From: Aphrocallistes beatrix
Taxonomy: Eukaryota > Porifera > Hexactinellida > Sceptrulophora > Aphrocallistidae
Reading direction: 5' to 3'
Assembly (NCBI GenBank): GCA_963281255.1
Contig: OY725501.1
Coordinates: 3,759,674 to 3,823,673, forward strand
DNA: 64,000 nucleotides
In this document: positions 19,650-30,450 of the stretch, one piece after another
How the letters are laid out: every line of letters begins with the position of its first letter
How positions within the stretch are numbered: the stretch's first letter is position 1
Made by a program: the position numbers and the translations under genes
The notes under the pieces: generated by a model
The model's database searches: none
The model's input: only the letters and a program-made list of their open reading frames with translations
Told to the model about the DNA's origin: nothing

Positions 19650-21284
19650 CGTGTAGTTAGAATAGAATGAATCATCTCACTTAATATCTCAGTGATATGA
19701 TCAAACTATAAATAACAAATTCCAAATATGGATATGGTTACTATGTCATCTCTCAGCTTACTCAATGACAATGTTAACCAAGCTTAACTTCAAATATTTT
19801 GTAAGTAAAGTGGTTTATAAAATACGGAATAGAATCTGGAATATGATTAATACTCTGACTTGAAAGAGATAATCTTAGTCTGTGTGAGTATATGAATCAT
19901 CTCTGTGATATATTCAACACTCATATCCATCTAACTTAATCCGTATTAGTCATCTTTGTTAAATAATATGATTAATCTACTGATTTAATTAAAACTATGT
20001 AGTAGTAAAGATGGATTGAATAACAGAATGCACTATTCTCGGGCTCTTTTCGGTGGTTGAGGACAAAATCTTACACATACAGCCCTCCAGAGATAGCCCT
20101 TAATCTTAAACCGAAATTTCTACAAAAGGTGTGAAAATGTATTAGCCCATCAGAATCGAGGGATTTAACATTACAGTTGGCTGTCATTTCATTGATTAAT
20201 AGGGATTATACGTAACTCAATGGACATAACAAATTAGAATCACTCTCTAGCCAAATGTAAGGATTATTCATACTTTCACACCTTGTCTCAAAATGTGACA
20301 AATGTGGTGACCAATAAAATCGCAGGGATAATCTAACAGCAGAATCTTATATATTAAAACGCAATGGGTTTTTTGGTGCAAAGTTGAATGAGGAATTGGG
20401 AGGTGCTTGAAGTGTGAAATGTGGCACACAGGTAAATAATAATCAGTCTAGAAGGGAGTTCGAAGATCTAAACGATATCTTGACACCACGCCGGGATAGG
20501 TGACAAATTGCGCTAACCTATCAAATTTGATTACTTTATAATGAAAATACATTAGGATCAACTTGATATCCCCAGGCACTTGCCGAGCAGCGTAAGCAAG
20601 CGAAACGCGCTTGTATATTCATATGCTTTAATCGGTAAATAACATTATGATACAGGGGTAATATTACAAAATGTATTAGCCAATCAGAATCCAGGGATTT
20701 AACATTCGAGTAAGCTTTTATTTTATTGACGCGATTGGATTAGATCTAACTCTGATGAATATTAATGAATCACAATGACTCCCAAACTTGAAATCTGATT
20801 GGTTGGACAGGGAGAAAATAGTTTAAAATGAAATAAAAGTTGTATATTATGCAAATGCCACGAGTCACTTAATGGAGATAGTGTAGCTCCATTAAGTTGT
20901 CGACTGACATTTTTTATCTTTCAATCAGATTTCAGGTTTAGAGAGTGACTACCACTTGTTTATGTGCATTGAGTTAGATTTAACCCAATTGACCAATTAT
21001 AATCGACTCCATCTACGAAATCTCTGCAATTTCTCCGGTCAGCATATTTTGTCACATTTTGAGGCAAGGTGTGAAAAAATATGAATAATCGTTGCATCAG
21101 GTACAAATCAACACTCTATAAGGAATATATGTTCCAAATTTGGTAAAGATCAGTCCAGTATCTTTCTTAAAACATTTGAACAGACTTCACCATCTATGCA
21201 TATAGCACAACTCTATAATAGGAACTACACTAAACCCCATTCAACAATTTCTATGTCTCAGAATGGATCAGTTTCTTAAAAATA
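19650..21284. repeat. Gene-free duplicons between LRR genes 8 and 9, part 1
   Basis: 19650-20000 is the LRR upstream block. 20005-20100 is the TTGAATAACAGAATGCAC segment, also seen at 16690, 23240 and 28065. 20120-20345 (AATC.AGGGATTTAACATTAC onwards) recurs at 22230-22445. 20370-20570 recurs at 62555-62740 and, inverted, near 53040-53160. 21000-21284 recurs at 22690-22940 and 29340-29630. No coding region. Confidence 0.6.
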
Positions 21285-23234
21285 TATAAGTCATTAATCA
21301 TCTCACTTAATATCTCAGTGATATGATCAAACTATAAATAATACATTCCTAAATATGAATATGGTTACTATGTCATCTCTCAGCTTATCAATGACAATGT
21401 TAACCAAGCTTAACTTCAAATATTTTGTAAGTAAAAGTGGCTCATAAAATATGGAATAGAATCTGGAATATGATTAATACTCTGACTTGAAAGAGATAAT
21501 CTTAGTCTGTGTGAGTGTATGAATCATCTCTGTGATATATTCAACACTCATATCCATCTAACTTAATCCGTATTAGTCATATGATATTTGTTAGTTAATC
21601 AGTGTAGTGACTAAACTGAAATATAATATGAATAATCTACTGACTTTAAACTATGTAGCAGTAGAGATAGCTTCAATAACACAATGCACATTCTCGAGTT
21701 CTTTTTGGGTGGTTGACTTCGCAAAATCTCAACCAAAAAAAATCCACAATAGGTGTGAAAATACACTAACCGGACATAAGTATTTGTACACTATATTATT
21801 TACCAGACAAATAGTACTAAATTGGAACTTTTAATGAGGAGTAATGTATTCAAACTCTAAGAAATACGAAGAGTCTGATTTAAGATTTAAAATCCACACA
21901 TTCGAATTAGTAATAGTTGAAGCTTTCTAGTAAATTCTCAACTGAATAAGTAAAAATTATCAACCTGTGGTACACAAGAGGTAATTCATCACCATAATGT
22001 ATAGTGGTGAATAGCGGCATATGTGGCAGTGATTGATAATTTGAAAACATTTAAAATTAATGATTGATTTTAAATATTCTACTATAACTGATTCGAATGC
22101 GCAGATTTCGAATCTGAAATCCGATTAGTTGTATCACTACCCTTTAGGAGTTTGATCTTCATGAATAGGCTCATTTTAGTATTAAAGTGAAATAATGAAG
22201 TGTACAAATACTTTTGTCCGGGTAGTGTATATTAACCAGTCAGAATCCAGGGATTTAACATTACAGTTGGCTGTCATTTTATTGATTAATAAGGATTATA
22301 CCTAACTCAATGGACATAACAAGTTAGAATCACTCTCTAGCCTAATGTAAGGATTATTCATATTTTCACACCTTGCCTCAAAATGTGGTATATATGTGGT
22401 GACTAATAAAGTTGCAGAGTTAATCTAACAGCAGAATTTAATATAATTGGTTAATGTGGAATAGACCTGACTCAATAAACATAAACAAGTTAGAACCACA
22501 CTCTCAACTTGAAATTTGATTAGCTGAAATGGAAATTTTTGTTGATAACTCAATATTAAGGATGTACGTATAATAAGAAATGCCCTACGAGCTACTTAAT
22601 GGAGCTGCACTTCGGTCTGTCGACCGACATTTATTGATCTTATCCAATCAGATTTCAAGTTCAGAGAGTGATTACCACTTGTTTATATGCATTGAGTTTG
22701 ATCTAACCCCAATTGACCAATTATAATCAACTACATCTACAAAATCAGGTACAAATCAATACTCTATAAGGAAGATGTTCCGATTTTGGTAAAGATCAGT
22801 CCAGTAGCTTTCTTAAAACATTTGAACAGACTTCACCATCCATGCTAATAGCACAGCTCCAATAATAGGAACTACACTAAATCCCATTCAACAATTTCTA
22901 TATCTCAGAATGGATCAGTTTCTTAAAAATATTATCTGACGTTAATCATCTCACTTAATATCTCAGTGATATGATCAAACTATAAATAACACACTCAAAT
23001 ATTTTGTAAGTAAAAGTGGTTTATAAAATACGGAATAGAATCTGGAATATGATTAATACTCTGACTTAAAAGAGATAATCTTAGTCTGTGTGAGTGTATG
23101 AATCATCTCTGTGATATATTCAACACTCATATCCCATCTAACTTAATCCGTATTGTTAGTTTGTTAAAGAATCAGTGTAGTGAGTAAACTGAATAGAATA
23201 TGAATAATATACTGACTTTAAACTATGTAGTAGT
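21285..23234. repeat. Gene-free duplicons between LRR genes 8 and 9, part 2
   Basis: Two more copies of the LRR upstream block (TCTCAGTGATATGATCAAAC onward) start near 21285 and 22940, each without a downstream LRR gene. Between them are second copies of the dispersed segments described at 19650-21284. Probably the scar of unequal recombination that removed array members. Confidence 0.6.
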
Positions 23235-23750
23235 AAGATATATTGAATAACATACTGCACATTCTCAAAGTTCTTGTTCTTTTGGGAAATTGAGGACTTC
23301 TCAAAGTCTTATACATAGAGTCTTCCAGAGATACCCCTTAATCTCGAATCCCAAAGAATCTCTCGTGCTACTGGGTAATCTAGTTACTCTTATTCCCCTG
23401 TCCACATACTGATAGTGTACGAGTAGGTGACTAGATACGTGGATAGCAAATAAATTTAAACTTGATTTTAAGACTCAATAACAATTCATCGCAAATCTGA
23501 GTTATGATGGGTTTGAGGATTTCAAATTGGAAATTTTGCAAAAATAAACTCACAATATTGATTCAAACGGGCATTTAGTTAGATAAAGCCTCCAAAGAGG
23601 GATTTGGGGATTTTAGATAGAGAACTATAAAATCTAAACAAATGTAGGTAAACTTTAAATTAGAAAGTTGAAAAATAACGACACTCGAATAGTATATCAC
23701 TTACTGCTGTATTCAAATATTCCACTTTTTATATCTTGTTGAGAAATATG

Positions 23751-23958
23751 AAAGGTTGCCGTGGGAATGGAATTTTAATATCCATCCCCATCCCATTCCC
23801 ACAGGATTTCTGTGGAAATACCCATTAAAAAACACAGAAAAACCCACAGAACCCACATATGGGAATACCCATAGGCTTAAAGTCATTCCCATTCCCATCC
23901 CATATGGGAATACTACCCATAGGAAAACCCACAGATCCACATTCCCAAGGCAACCCTG
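23751..23958. mobile_element. hAT-like MITE with 8-bp target duplication
   Basis: Inverted ends AAAGGTTGCCGTGGGAATG and, on the other strand, CAGGGTTGCCTTGGGAATG enclose about 208 bp. They are flanked by the 8-bp direct repeat GAAATATG (23743-23750 and 23959-23966). The paralogous stretch near 9205 reads GAGAAATTTGGAAC without an insert, an empty site. An 8-bp duplication and CAG-type ends fit the hAT superfamily. A degraded relative is at 40632-40722. Confidence 0.75.
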
Positions 23959-23966
23959 GAAATATG

Positions 23967-24736
23967 GAACAATTTCAAATTAGCTTCAGAAATACCTAGC
24001 AACTGAACGCTTATAGATATTTGGATGATATCATTGTATTATGATATTCTCGATTCGTTGCGCTGCTACGTATCATAGTTCTATATTTGTATCAATATTA
24101 TATACGGAAATAAAGTGATTAGTAGAATGATAATATCCCAGATAAAATAAGCAGTTTAAATAGCCAGGAGGTGAGAAGAGTCTCTTATTTCTGTTTTTAA
24201 ATCTAACGAAACCGTTTCCATAAAATTTAAGTATAGAAGAGTTGTCCTCTTCTAACGTCAGAGTATCGAATCCCAACATATACAATCAGAGACAGGAAAG
24301 TTAATACCACTATTAGCATCAAATTCGAGGTTTTTGATAGTTTTGTGAACTCAAACTTTTTCATCCAGAATTGTAGGCCTTTTTGATTATTTTCATTTTG
24401 TGCCCTCTGCCAAAATTTAACCTTAAATGTCTAAATTGAACATATAAATATATAGCCGTTTTAGTTAACGTAATGAATGTGGGATATTCAGACATTCAAT
24501 TTAATAGCAGCAATAATCACAACAGGAATTTCACAGATTATAATACTAGCATATAATAATTATGTAATATAGTATAGAGATAAAATAACAACACATAAGA
24601 ACTTAGTTGTAGGGGGACAGCTTAGTAAATATAACTTTGGGATGTAAATTACAGACAAAAGAGACAAACAAACAAAGAAACAACAATATATATAGCTTTA
24701 TATATGCATGGACAATATGCTACTTGAAATATAAAT
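23967..24736. other. Intergenic DNA downstream of LRR gene 9
   Basis: AT-rich, no gene seen. The end near 24660 has a short CAAA run like those below genes 7 and 8. Short frames at 24073-24285 have no recognisable product. Confidence 0.4.
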
Positions 24737-26113
24737 TTATTTACTTTTCAACTTGTCATGGCTAACACATTTGTTGAGAGGTTTAACGAAGTGGTAGTTC
24801 GCTCTTTCACAGACACACGTGTAGCTGTGTAACGTGTCCTGACAATAGCTACCAGCAGGACAACTAGTATAGTGGTTAAAGCATTTATAAGACAACTCTT
24901 GTGTGCAATCAGCGTAGATAGATGATTCTGTTGCTTGTTTACCAGAATATCGAGAAGGAGTTGAACAACGAGCATTGTAAATAGTCAAACCTGCTTTAGC
25001 CATCCATTGGAGACTACAATCGCAACGCAATGGTGAGCTAGATAAATAAAGAGTGCGCAACTTACTGAGATATTCGAACGTTCTGCTAGAGAGATGAGAT
25101 ATCGAATTGCCACCCAAGTTAATCGCATTTAAAGATTCTAAACCCCTGAAAGCAGTTACACTCAATCTCTTCAATTGGTTTGAATATAGATGTAGATGGC
25201 CTAACTTCTTCAATCCTTTAAAGCAACCCTTTTCTAATGTAGTTATTCTATTATAGTTTAAATCGAGCTGGTACAAATTAGCGTAGTTTGTAAAAACATT
25301 GTTTGGAATACGAGTTATCTTATTCTGTTGAAATGACAGATAAGTCAATCCAAAGAGCGAAGGAGTCAGACTAAGAAATGAAATATCAGTTAGTTCAGAA
25401 TGTTGATGGTATAATCGATTCAACTTAACGAGAGGAGAGAACGTAGCTACAGGGTTGGGGATATGGAATTTATGTATGTATAGATTAGTGAGAGCAGTGA
25501 GACCTGAGAATGATTCATCCGTTGTAGTTAAAAACTGATTAGGATACAATTCTAGATGGTTGAGTTGGGAGAAACCACTCACGCGACCTTTTCTAAGAAT
25601 ACTATTATAACTTCCTGGATTTTTGAAAGAAAAATAATATACTCTCAAGTATGTCAGTAGTGGATTCAAATGAGAAAAGTGAGGAAAATATCGGAATTGC
25701 ACTTGATATAAATTCAAGTGAGTGAGTTTAGGAAACAAATAGAACAAATCAGGACGGATGTATGCGTACCTAGACTGAATAATTAATTGTTTAACCTCAG
25801 GATGCGACCGATACGTACTTATCTTCAAATTATTTCCGATATAGTTATAAATATGGAGATTCTGGACCGTAGACGTTAAATTAATCATTAAAGATACGAA
25901 TTTGTATCCAGAAATAGACTGACCTGATAGATCTGAACTACGAATATTCTTACCACAAGAAGAAGATTTTCCATCGTCTTTCAGGAAACATTCTGGTTCA
26001 GACAATCCCTTCTGTGACTTAGGACACTCAACAAAACATGTGGCATTCACCGTAAGACAACAACAACAACACAATAACAACACAAACAGTACACTCTCTG
26101 TAATCAATTTCAT
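24737..26113 (-). CDS. Secreted LRR-EGF protein (LRR gene 9)
   Basis: 458 codons. The signal peptide has five cysteines in its core (CCCCC) instead of six. The cluster starts CFVEC rather than CWVEC, losing the family tryptophan. LRRs (LTYLSFQQNKITRIP, LYQLDLNYNRITTLE, LGHLHLYSNQLKRLS), LRRCT-like cap (LRCDCSLQW) and an intact six-cysteine EGF-like domain (SYTCVCERANYHFVKPLNKC), with a shorter tail ending KLKSK. First gene of the array in transcription order and separated from gene 8 by about 5 kb of gene-free duplicons. Confidence 0.9.
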   Translation of the reverse strand: MKLITESVLFVLLLCCCCCLTVNATCFVECPKSQKGLSEPECFLKDDGKSSSCGKNIRSSDLSGQSISGYKFVSLMINLTSTVQNLHIYNYIGNNLKISTYRSHPEVKQLIIQSRYAYIRPDLFYLFPKLTHLNLYQVQFRYFPHFSHLNPLLTYLRVYYFSFKNPGSYNSILRKGRVSGFSQLNHLELYPNQFLTTTDESFSGLTALTNLYIHKFHIPNPVATFSPLVKLNRLYHQHSELTDISFLSLTPSLFGLTYLSFQQNKITRIPNNVFTNYANLYQLDLNYNRITTLEKGCFKGLKKLGHLHLYSNQLKRLSVTAFRGLESLNAINLGGNSISHLSSRTFEYLSKLRTLYLSSSPLRCDCSLQWMAKAGLTIYNARCSTPSRYSGKQATESSIYADCTQELSYKCFNHYTSCPAGSYCQDTLHSYTCVCERANYHFVKPLNKCVSHDKLKSK

Positions 26114-26163
26114 AGTTGGTAGTTCTTTTAATAAACTTTCTACTAACTCTACACGACTATGTC

Positions 26164-26171
26164 TATATATA
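26164..26171 (-). promoter_or_regulatory. TATA box of LRR gene 9
   Basis: TATATATA, 51 nt before the ATG, in the shared promoter block; the repeated upstream duplicon continues to about 26560. Confidence 0.6.
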
Positions 26172-26580
26172 CTATCGTGTAGTTAGAATAGAATGAATCA
26201 TCTCACTTAACATCTCAGTGATATGATCAAACTATAAATAACACATTCCAAACATGAATATGGTTACTATGTCATCTCTCATCTTACTCAATGACAATGT
26301 TAACCAAGCTTAACTTCAAATATTTAGTAAGTAAAAGTGGTATATAAAATATGGAACAGAATCTGGAATATGATTAATACTCTGACTTGAAAGAGATAAT
26401 CTTAGTCTGTGTGAGTATATGAATCATCTCTGTGATATATTCAACACTCATTTCTCATCTAACTTAATATGTATTAGTCATATGATATTTGTTAAATAAT
26501 CAGTGTATTGACTAAACTGAAATAGAATATGAATAATCTACTGACTTTAAACTATCCTTACTATTAAAACTCGATTAATA

Positions 26581-26590
<10 letters not shown>

Positions 26591-26633
<43 letters not shown>
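26591..26633. repeat. (TA)n microsatellite
   Basis: Uninterrupted TA run preceded by TATTAAAACTCGATTAAT, the outer end of the CRE/AP-1 MITE family (same end at 43110). The run breaks off at the assembly gap, so the repeat probably caused it. Confidence 0.9.
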
Positions 26634-26833
26634 NNNNNNNNNNNNNNNNNNNNNNNNNNNNNNNNNNNNNNNNNNNNNNNNNNNNNNNNNNNNNNNNNNN
26701 NNNNNNNNNNNNNNNNNNNNNNNNNNNNNNNNNNNNNNNNNNNNNNNNNNNNNNNNNNNNNNNNNNNNNNNNNNNNNNNNNNNNNNNNNNNNNNNNNNNN
26801 NNNNNNNNNNNNNNNNNNNNNNNNNNNNNNNNN
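26634..26833. other. Assembly gap (200 N)
   Basis: Exactly 200 unknown bases, which looks like a fixed-size placeholder. True length and content unknown. Confidence 0.98.
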
Positions 26834-27371
26834 TTTTTTCAGGGTAATTGTAATTACTTTGTTTTTTTAGGTTAATTATAGTGACCACTCATTGTATAGT
26901 GGATCATTTGTATAGGCGCAACTTGGGGCATTTTCACATGTCCATCCAGATTTGCTCAGCCTGTAATACACAAGTACGGGAAACACAATTTAGCTCACCT
27001 AAGAGCAATTGTCCTATTAATAGGATTCCTCAATTGACAGTTGCATTGTAACAGGTAACATTGCCCACCCTGAATTTCCCCCCCTGAATTCGCCCCCTTC
27101 CATACTATAAGTTAACAATTATACCACCTAAGTACCATATTAGGAAGTGGAGTTTTCTAAATGTAATTGTGTAACTTATAAAACTCAACTGGTACATTAA
27201 TGGGTGTGTTATATGTACTATGTACTATGTATTTTCTGAAATTCTACAAGTTTCAAATAGGGTGTTAGATGTTCTCATCTAGAAAATTATAATTGAATTT
27301 TAACCGGGGAATGGGGGATAAACCAGTTTTATCCCGTCCCATGCTCCCCCACTTATGGAGGTTATACTGTA
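26834..27371. other. Non-coding DNA after the gap
   Basis: No gene seen. It contains one stray CAGGGTAATTGTAATTAC unit like the minisatellite that follows. Confidence 0.4.
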
Positions 27372-27540
27372 ATTACAATTACCCTGAAAAAGTCAGGGTA
27401 ATTACAATTACCCTGAAAAAAGTCAGGGTAATTACAATTACCCTAAAAAAATCAGGGTAATTACAATTACCCTGATTGAACCAGGGTAATTACAATTACC
27501 CTAAAAAAATCAGGGTAATTACAATTACCCTGATTTTACA
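27372..27540. repeat. Palindromic minisatellite
   Basis: About six tandem units of roughly 27-29 bp. Each contains the near-perfect palindrome AGGGTAATTACAATTACCCT separated by A-rich or TGAAC spacers. Units could form hairpins singly or in concert. Confidence 0.85.
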
Positions 27541-28058
27541 GATACCCTGTAACATATATATCTCGAATTGATTGAAGAAACTGCCGGTCATAGAAAGGTA
27601 ATTTTTGGCATGTGGGAGTCTTTTGGCTATGGCTCCAGTAAGTTCTGAGCTCAGAGCAAAATGTCGACTCATCATGGAATTATGACGTCATTGTCACATT
27701 TTTAAAAGTTAAGCAACAGAGTTATTCGAGCATAACTCAGCCATTATAAGAGATCGGAGGCTGAAATTTTAATAGAATCTGTATACTAACATGTCCCACA
27801 TATGATGCAACTATCATCTAAATATGATGACTCATCACTCTGTTATGACGTCATCATTACTCATCAAAATTTTAAAAATTGACAAATTTGGTATTTTTCG
27901 ACTGATATCGATTTTAAAACTAAGATGTACATATTTAGTGATGACATCTCCCTTATAATTAACCAATGTGACCTCCAGGCGACCGAAGGGAGCCTCCGGC
28001 GGACACGAAGTGTCTGCCAGCCGCTCAGCGCAATCAAGCAAAGCGCGCTTGTGTAATA
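27541..28058 (+). mobile_element. CRE/AP-1 MITE, copy A
   Basis: Starts ATACCCTGTAACATATAT and ends in a GC-rich stretch (CGGCGGACAC..GCGCGCTTGT). It carries perfect TGACGTCA near 27684 and 27846 and TGACTCA near 27829. Four relatives exist: 28262-28745 and 42165-42620 (inverted), 43110-43648 (same orientation), 52430-52765 (inverted). Non-coding; the superfamily is not clear. Confidence 0.7.
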
Positions 28059-28261
28059 GTAAGATAGATTGAATAACATAATGCACATTCTCAAGTTCTT
28101 TTGGGGGATTGAGGACTTCTCAGTCCTACACATACAGCCCTCCAGAGATACCCACCCTCTTAATCTCAAACCCATCAAATTTTCACCAAAGGTATGAAAT
28201 GGTATTAGCCAATCATAATCCAGTAATTTAATATTACAGTTGGCTATCATTTTAATGATTA

Positions 28262-28745
28262 ACAAGCGCGCTGGCGGACACAAAGTGTCCGCCGAGGCGC
28301 ACTGCGGGAGCCTGAAGTCACATTGATTAATTATAAGGGAGATAATATCCCTAAATACATCTGTCCTACTGTTGTAATCGATATCACACGAAAAATCACT
28401 ATATTTGGAATTTTTTAAATTTTGATGTGTTATGATAACGTCATAACAAGTGATGAGTCATCATTTTTTGATAATGGTTGTGTCATATGTGAGATATATT
28501 AATATACATATTCTATTAAATTTTCAGCCTCTATCACATAAAATGGCTGAGTTATGGTCGAAAAACTGAAACTTATAATTATAAAAAAGGTGACAATGAC
28601 GTCATAATTCCATGATGAGTAGACATTTTCGTCTGAACTCAGAACTTAGTGGAGCCATAACCAAAAAACTCCCCCAAAAATCAGCTTTCTGCGCCTGACA
28701 GTTTCTTCAATCAATTCGTTACAGATATACATATGTAATCATTAA
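28262..28745 (-). mobile_element. CRE/AP-1 MITE, copy B
   Basis: Inverted relative to copy A, 200 bp away. The outer end (ATTAATCGAGTTTTAATA) is the complement of the end at 26567, so copies A and B with the gap between could be a composite inverted structure. Contains TGACGTCA near 28598 and TGAGTCA near 28458. Confidence 0.7.
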
Positions 28746-28762
28746 TCGAGTTTTAATACTTA

Positions 28763-29328
28763 GGGCGGTCAGAAAGTTCTAATCAGTGCTATCATATACT
28801 CTTATTGTACCTTATTGGATCGATATTGAAGCTTGAATTTACTTCTTAACACATTCACAAGTGATACCAATTTACAGAATCAAAATCTAGAGAAAACTCT
28901 TTGTATACCACGTCCTATATATTGTGTCGCTTGAGCCACCGTGTAAAATTATGGCCACAAATCACCCGTTCACCACTCGTCCTTCCCTAAAAAGTAGGCT
29001 CCATTATCAGATATTTGAATCTGAGAGAGTATCATTCCCATCAACTTCCTAAGATTGATTTGTATTTGAGCATTCGTATCGCTTAGTAATGCCCTTGTAA
29101 TGTCGTTACTCTTGAGGGAAGGTCGGGTGGTTTGTGGCCATAATTTTACACGGTGGCTCAAGCGACACAATATATAGGAAGTGGTATACAAAGAGTTTTC
29201 TCTAGATTTTGATTTTGTAAATTGGTATCACTTGTGAATGTGTTAAGAGTAAATTCAAGCTTCAATATCAATCTAATAAGGTACAATAAGAGTGTATGAT
29301 AGCACTGATTAGAACTTTCTGACCGCCC
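28763..29328. mobile_element. Fold-back MITE, 566 bp, TA target site
   Basis: Arms of about 205 bp (28763-28970 and 29122-29328) are almost perfect inverted repeats starting GGGCGGTCAGAAAGTTCTAA. The loop is about 150 bp. TA flanks both ends (ACTTA and TAAGT), as for Tc1/mariner-type insertions. The centre encodes nothing recognisable. Confidence 0.8.
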
Positions 29329-29631
29329 TAAGTAGTAAGGATAAAGAATAATAGTAAGGATCTATGCAATTTTCTCGGTTAGCACATTTTGTCACATTTT
29401 GAGGAAATGTGAAAAAATGAATAATCGTTGCATCAGGTACAAATCAACACCTTATGAGGAATTATGTTCCGAGTTTGGTAAAGATCAGTCGAGTAACTTT
29501 CTTAAACATTTGAACAGACTTCACCATCCATGCTAATAGCACAGCTCTATAATAGGAGCTGCACTAAATCCCATTCAACAATTTCTATGTCTCAGAATGG
29601 ATCAGTTTCTTAAAAATAATTGACGTTAATC

Positions 29632-29955
29632 GGGATACAGACAATTCGTGACATTACAATTCGTGACATTACAATTCGTGACATACAATTCGTGACATTA
29701 CAATTCGTGACATTCTTGTAGTCGTGTAAACAATCATTAGTTGAGATTAAAGTGTTTCATTCAACTAGTTTATTGATTAATTAAAGATGAGAGACAATGA
29801 CAACTAAAAGAATTACTTCCCGAGAGAGAAATTCATTCTCACATTCTAACATTTTCATCAATTCTATGTTGAATAGTCACGAATAGCAATGTCACGAATT
29901 GTAATGTCACGAATTGTATGTCACGAATTGTAATGTCACGAATTGTCTGTATCCC
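29632..29955. mobile_element. Fold-back element with iterated ACAATTCGTGACATT
   Basis: Begins GGGATACAGACAATTCGTGA and ends with its complement. Each arm has about five tandem copies of ACAATTCGTGACATT, in opposite orientation. The roughly 160-bp centre is unique and non-coding. No sure target duplication. Confidence 0.8.
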
Positions 29956-30450
29956 AGTAGTAAGATAGACTGAATAACAGAGTGCACATTCTCAAGCTTT
30001 AGACATTAAAAATGCTAGTTTACAAATTGTGATATATACTGCATATGCTTGCTACAAGTATTTCCACACAAATAATTATAATTTGAAATATTTAAGAGTG
30101 AAAAGTAATTGAACAAATACTCTGGTTCCAAATTTGTATCCTACTATTTGAAAATTCAATATAAGATAGAATATTACATTTATTTGTAATATCTTCAAAG
30201 AATTGAGACAAGAAACAATCGTTGAAAGCAAATCGAGATATTGCGAATTCTCATTCTTACATAAATCAACGAATAAATCTAAACAAATGGGCTACCATAC
30301 TTCTATGAAGTATTTATATGAACAAATAAAACAACAAACACAATCAATAAAACTGTAAAATACGAGAAAAATTGTAAATTTGAATGGCTTCAAAATGTCA
30401 ATTCATAATTATAACAAATAACATTATTACAGACCCATATCGCAACTAAC
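29956..30450. other. Presumed last intron / 3' region of RPL10
   Basis: AT-rich; the expected last RPL10 coding exon is not visible here on the minus strand. 29956-30000 has a short copy of the ACTGAATAACA segment. Confidence 0.4.

Noticed and set aside
1970..26113. LRR proteins as variable lymphocyte receptor homologues
   Set aside because: They share LRR and LRRCT-like caps only; there is no stalk or anchor, each gene is complete in the germline, and an EGF-like domain is present.
26586..26888. Frame of 100 codons across the gap
   Set aside because: Mostly unknown bases and TA repeat.
27835..28283. Frames of 83 and 139 codons
   Set aside because: They cross MITE copies and dispersed repeats and resemble no protein.
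29632..29955. Regularly repeated ACAATTCGTGACATT looked CRISPR-like
   Set aside because: No unique spacers; the repeats are tandem and inverted at the ends of a fold-back element in a eukaryote.
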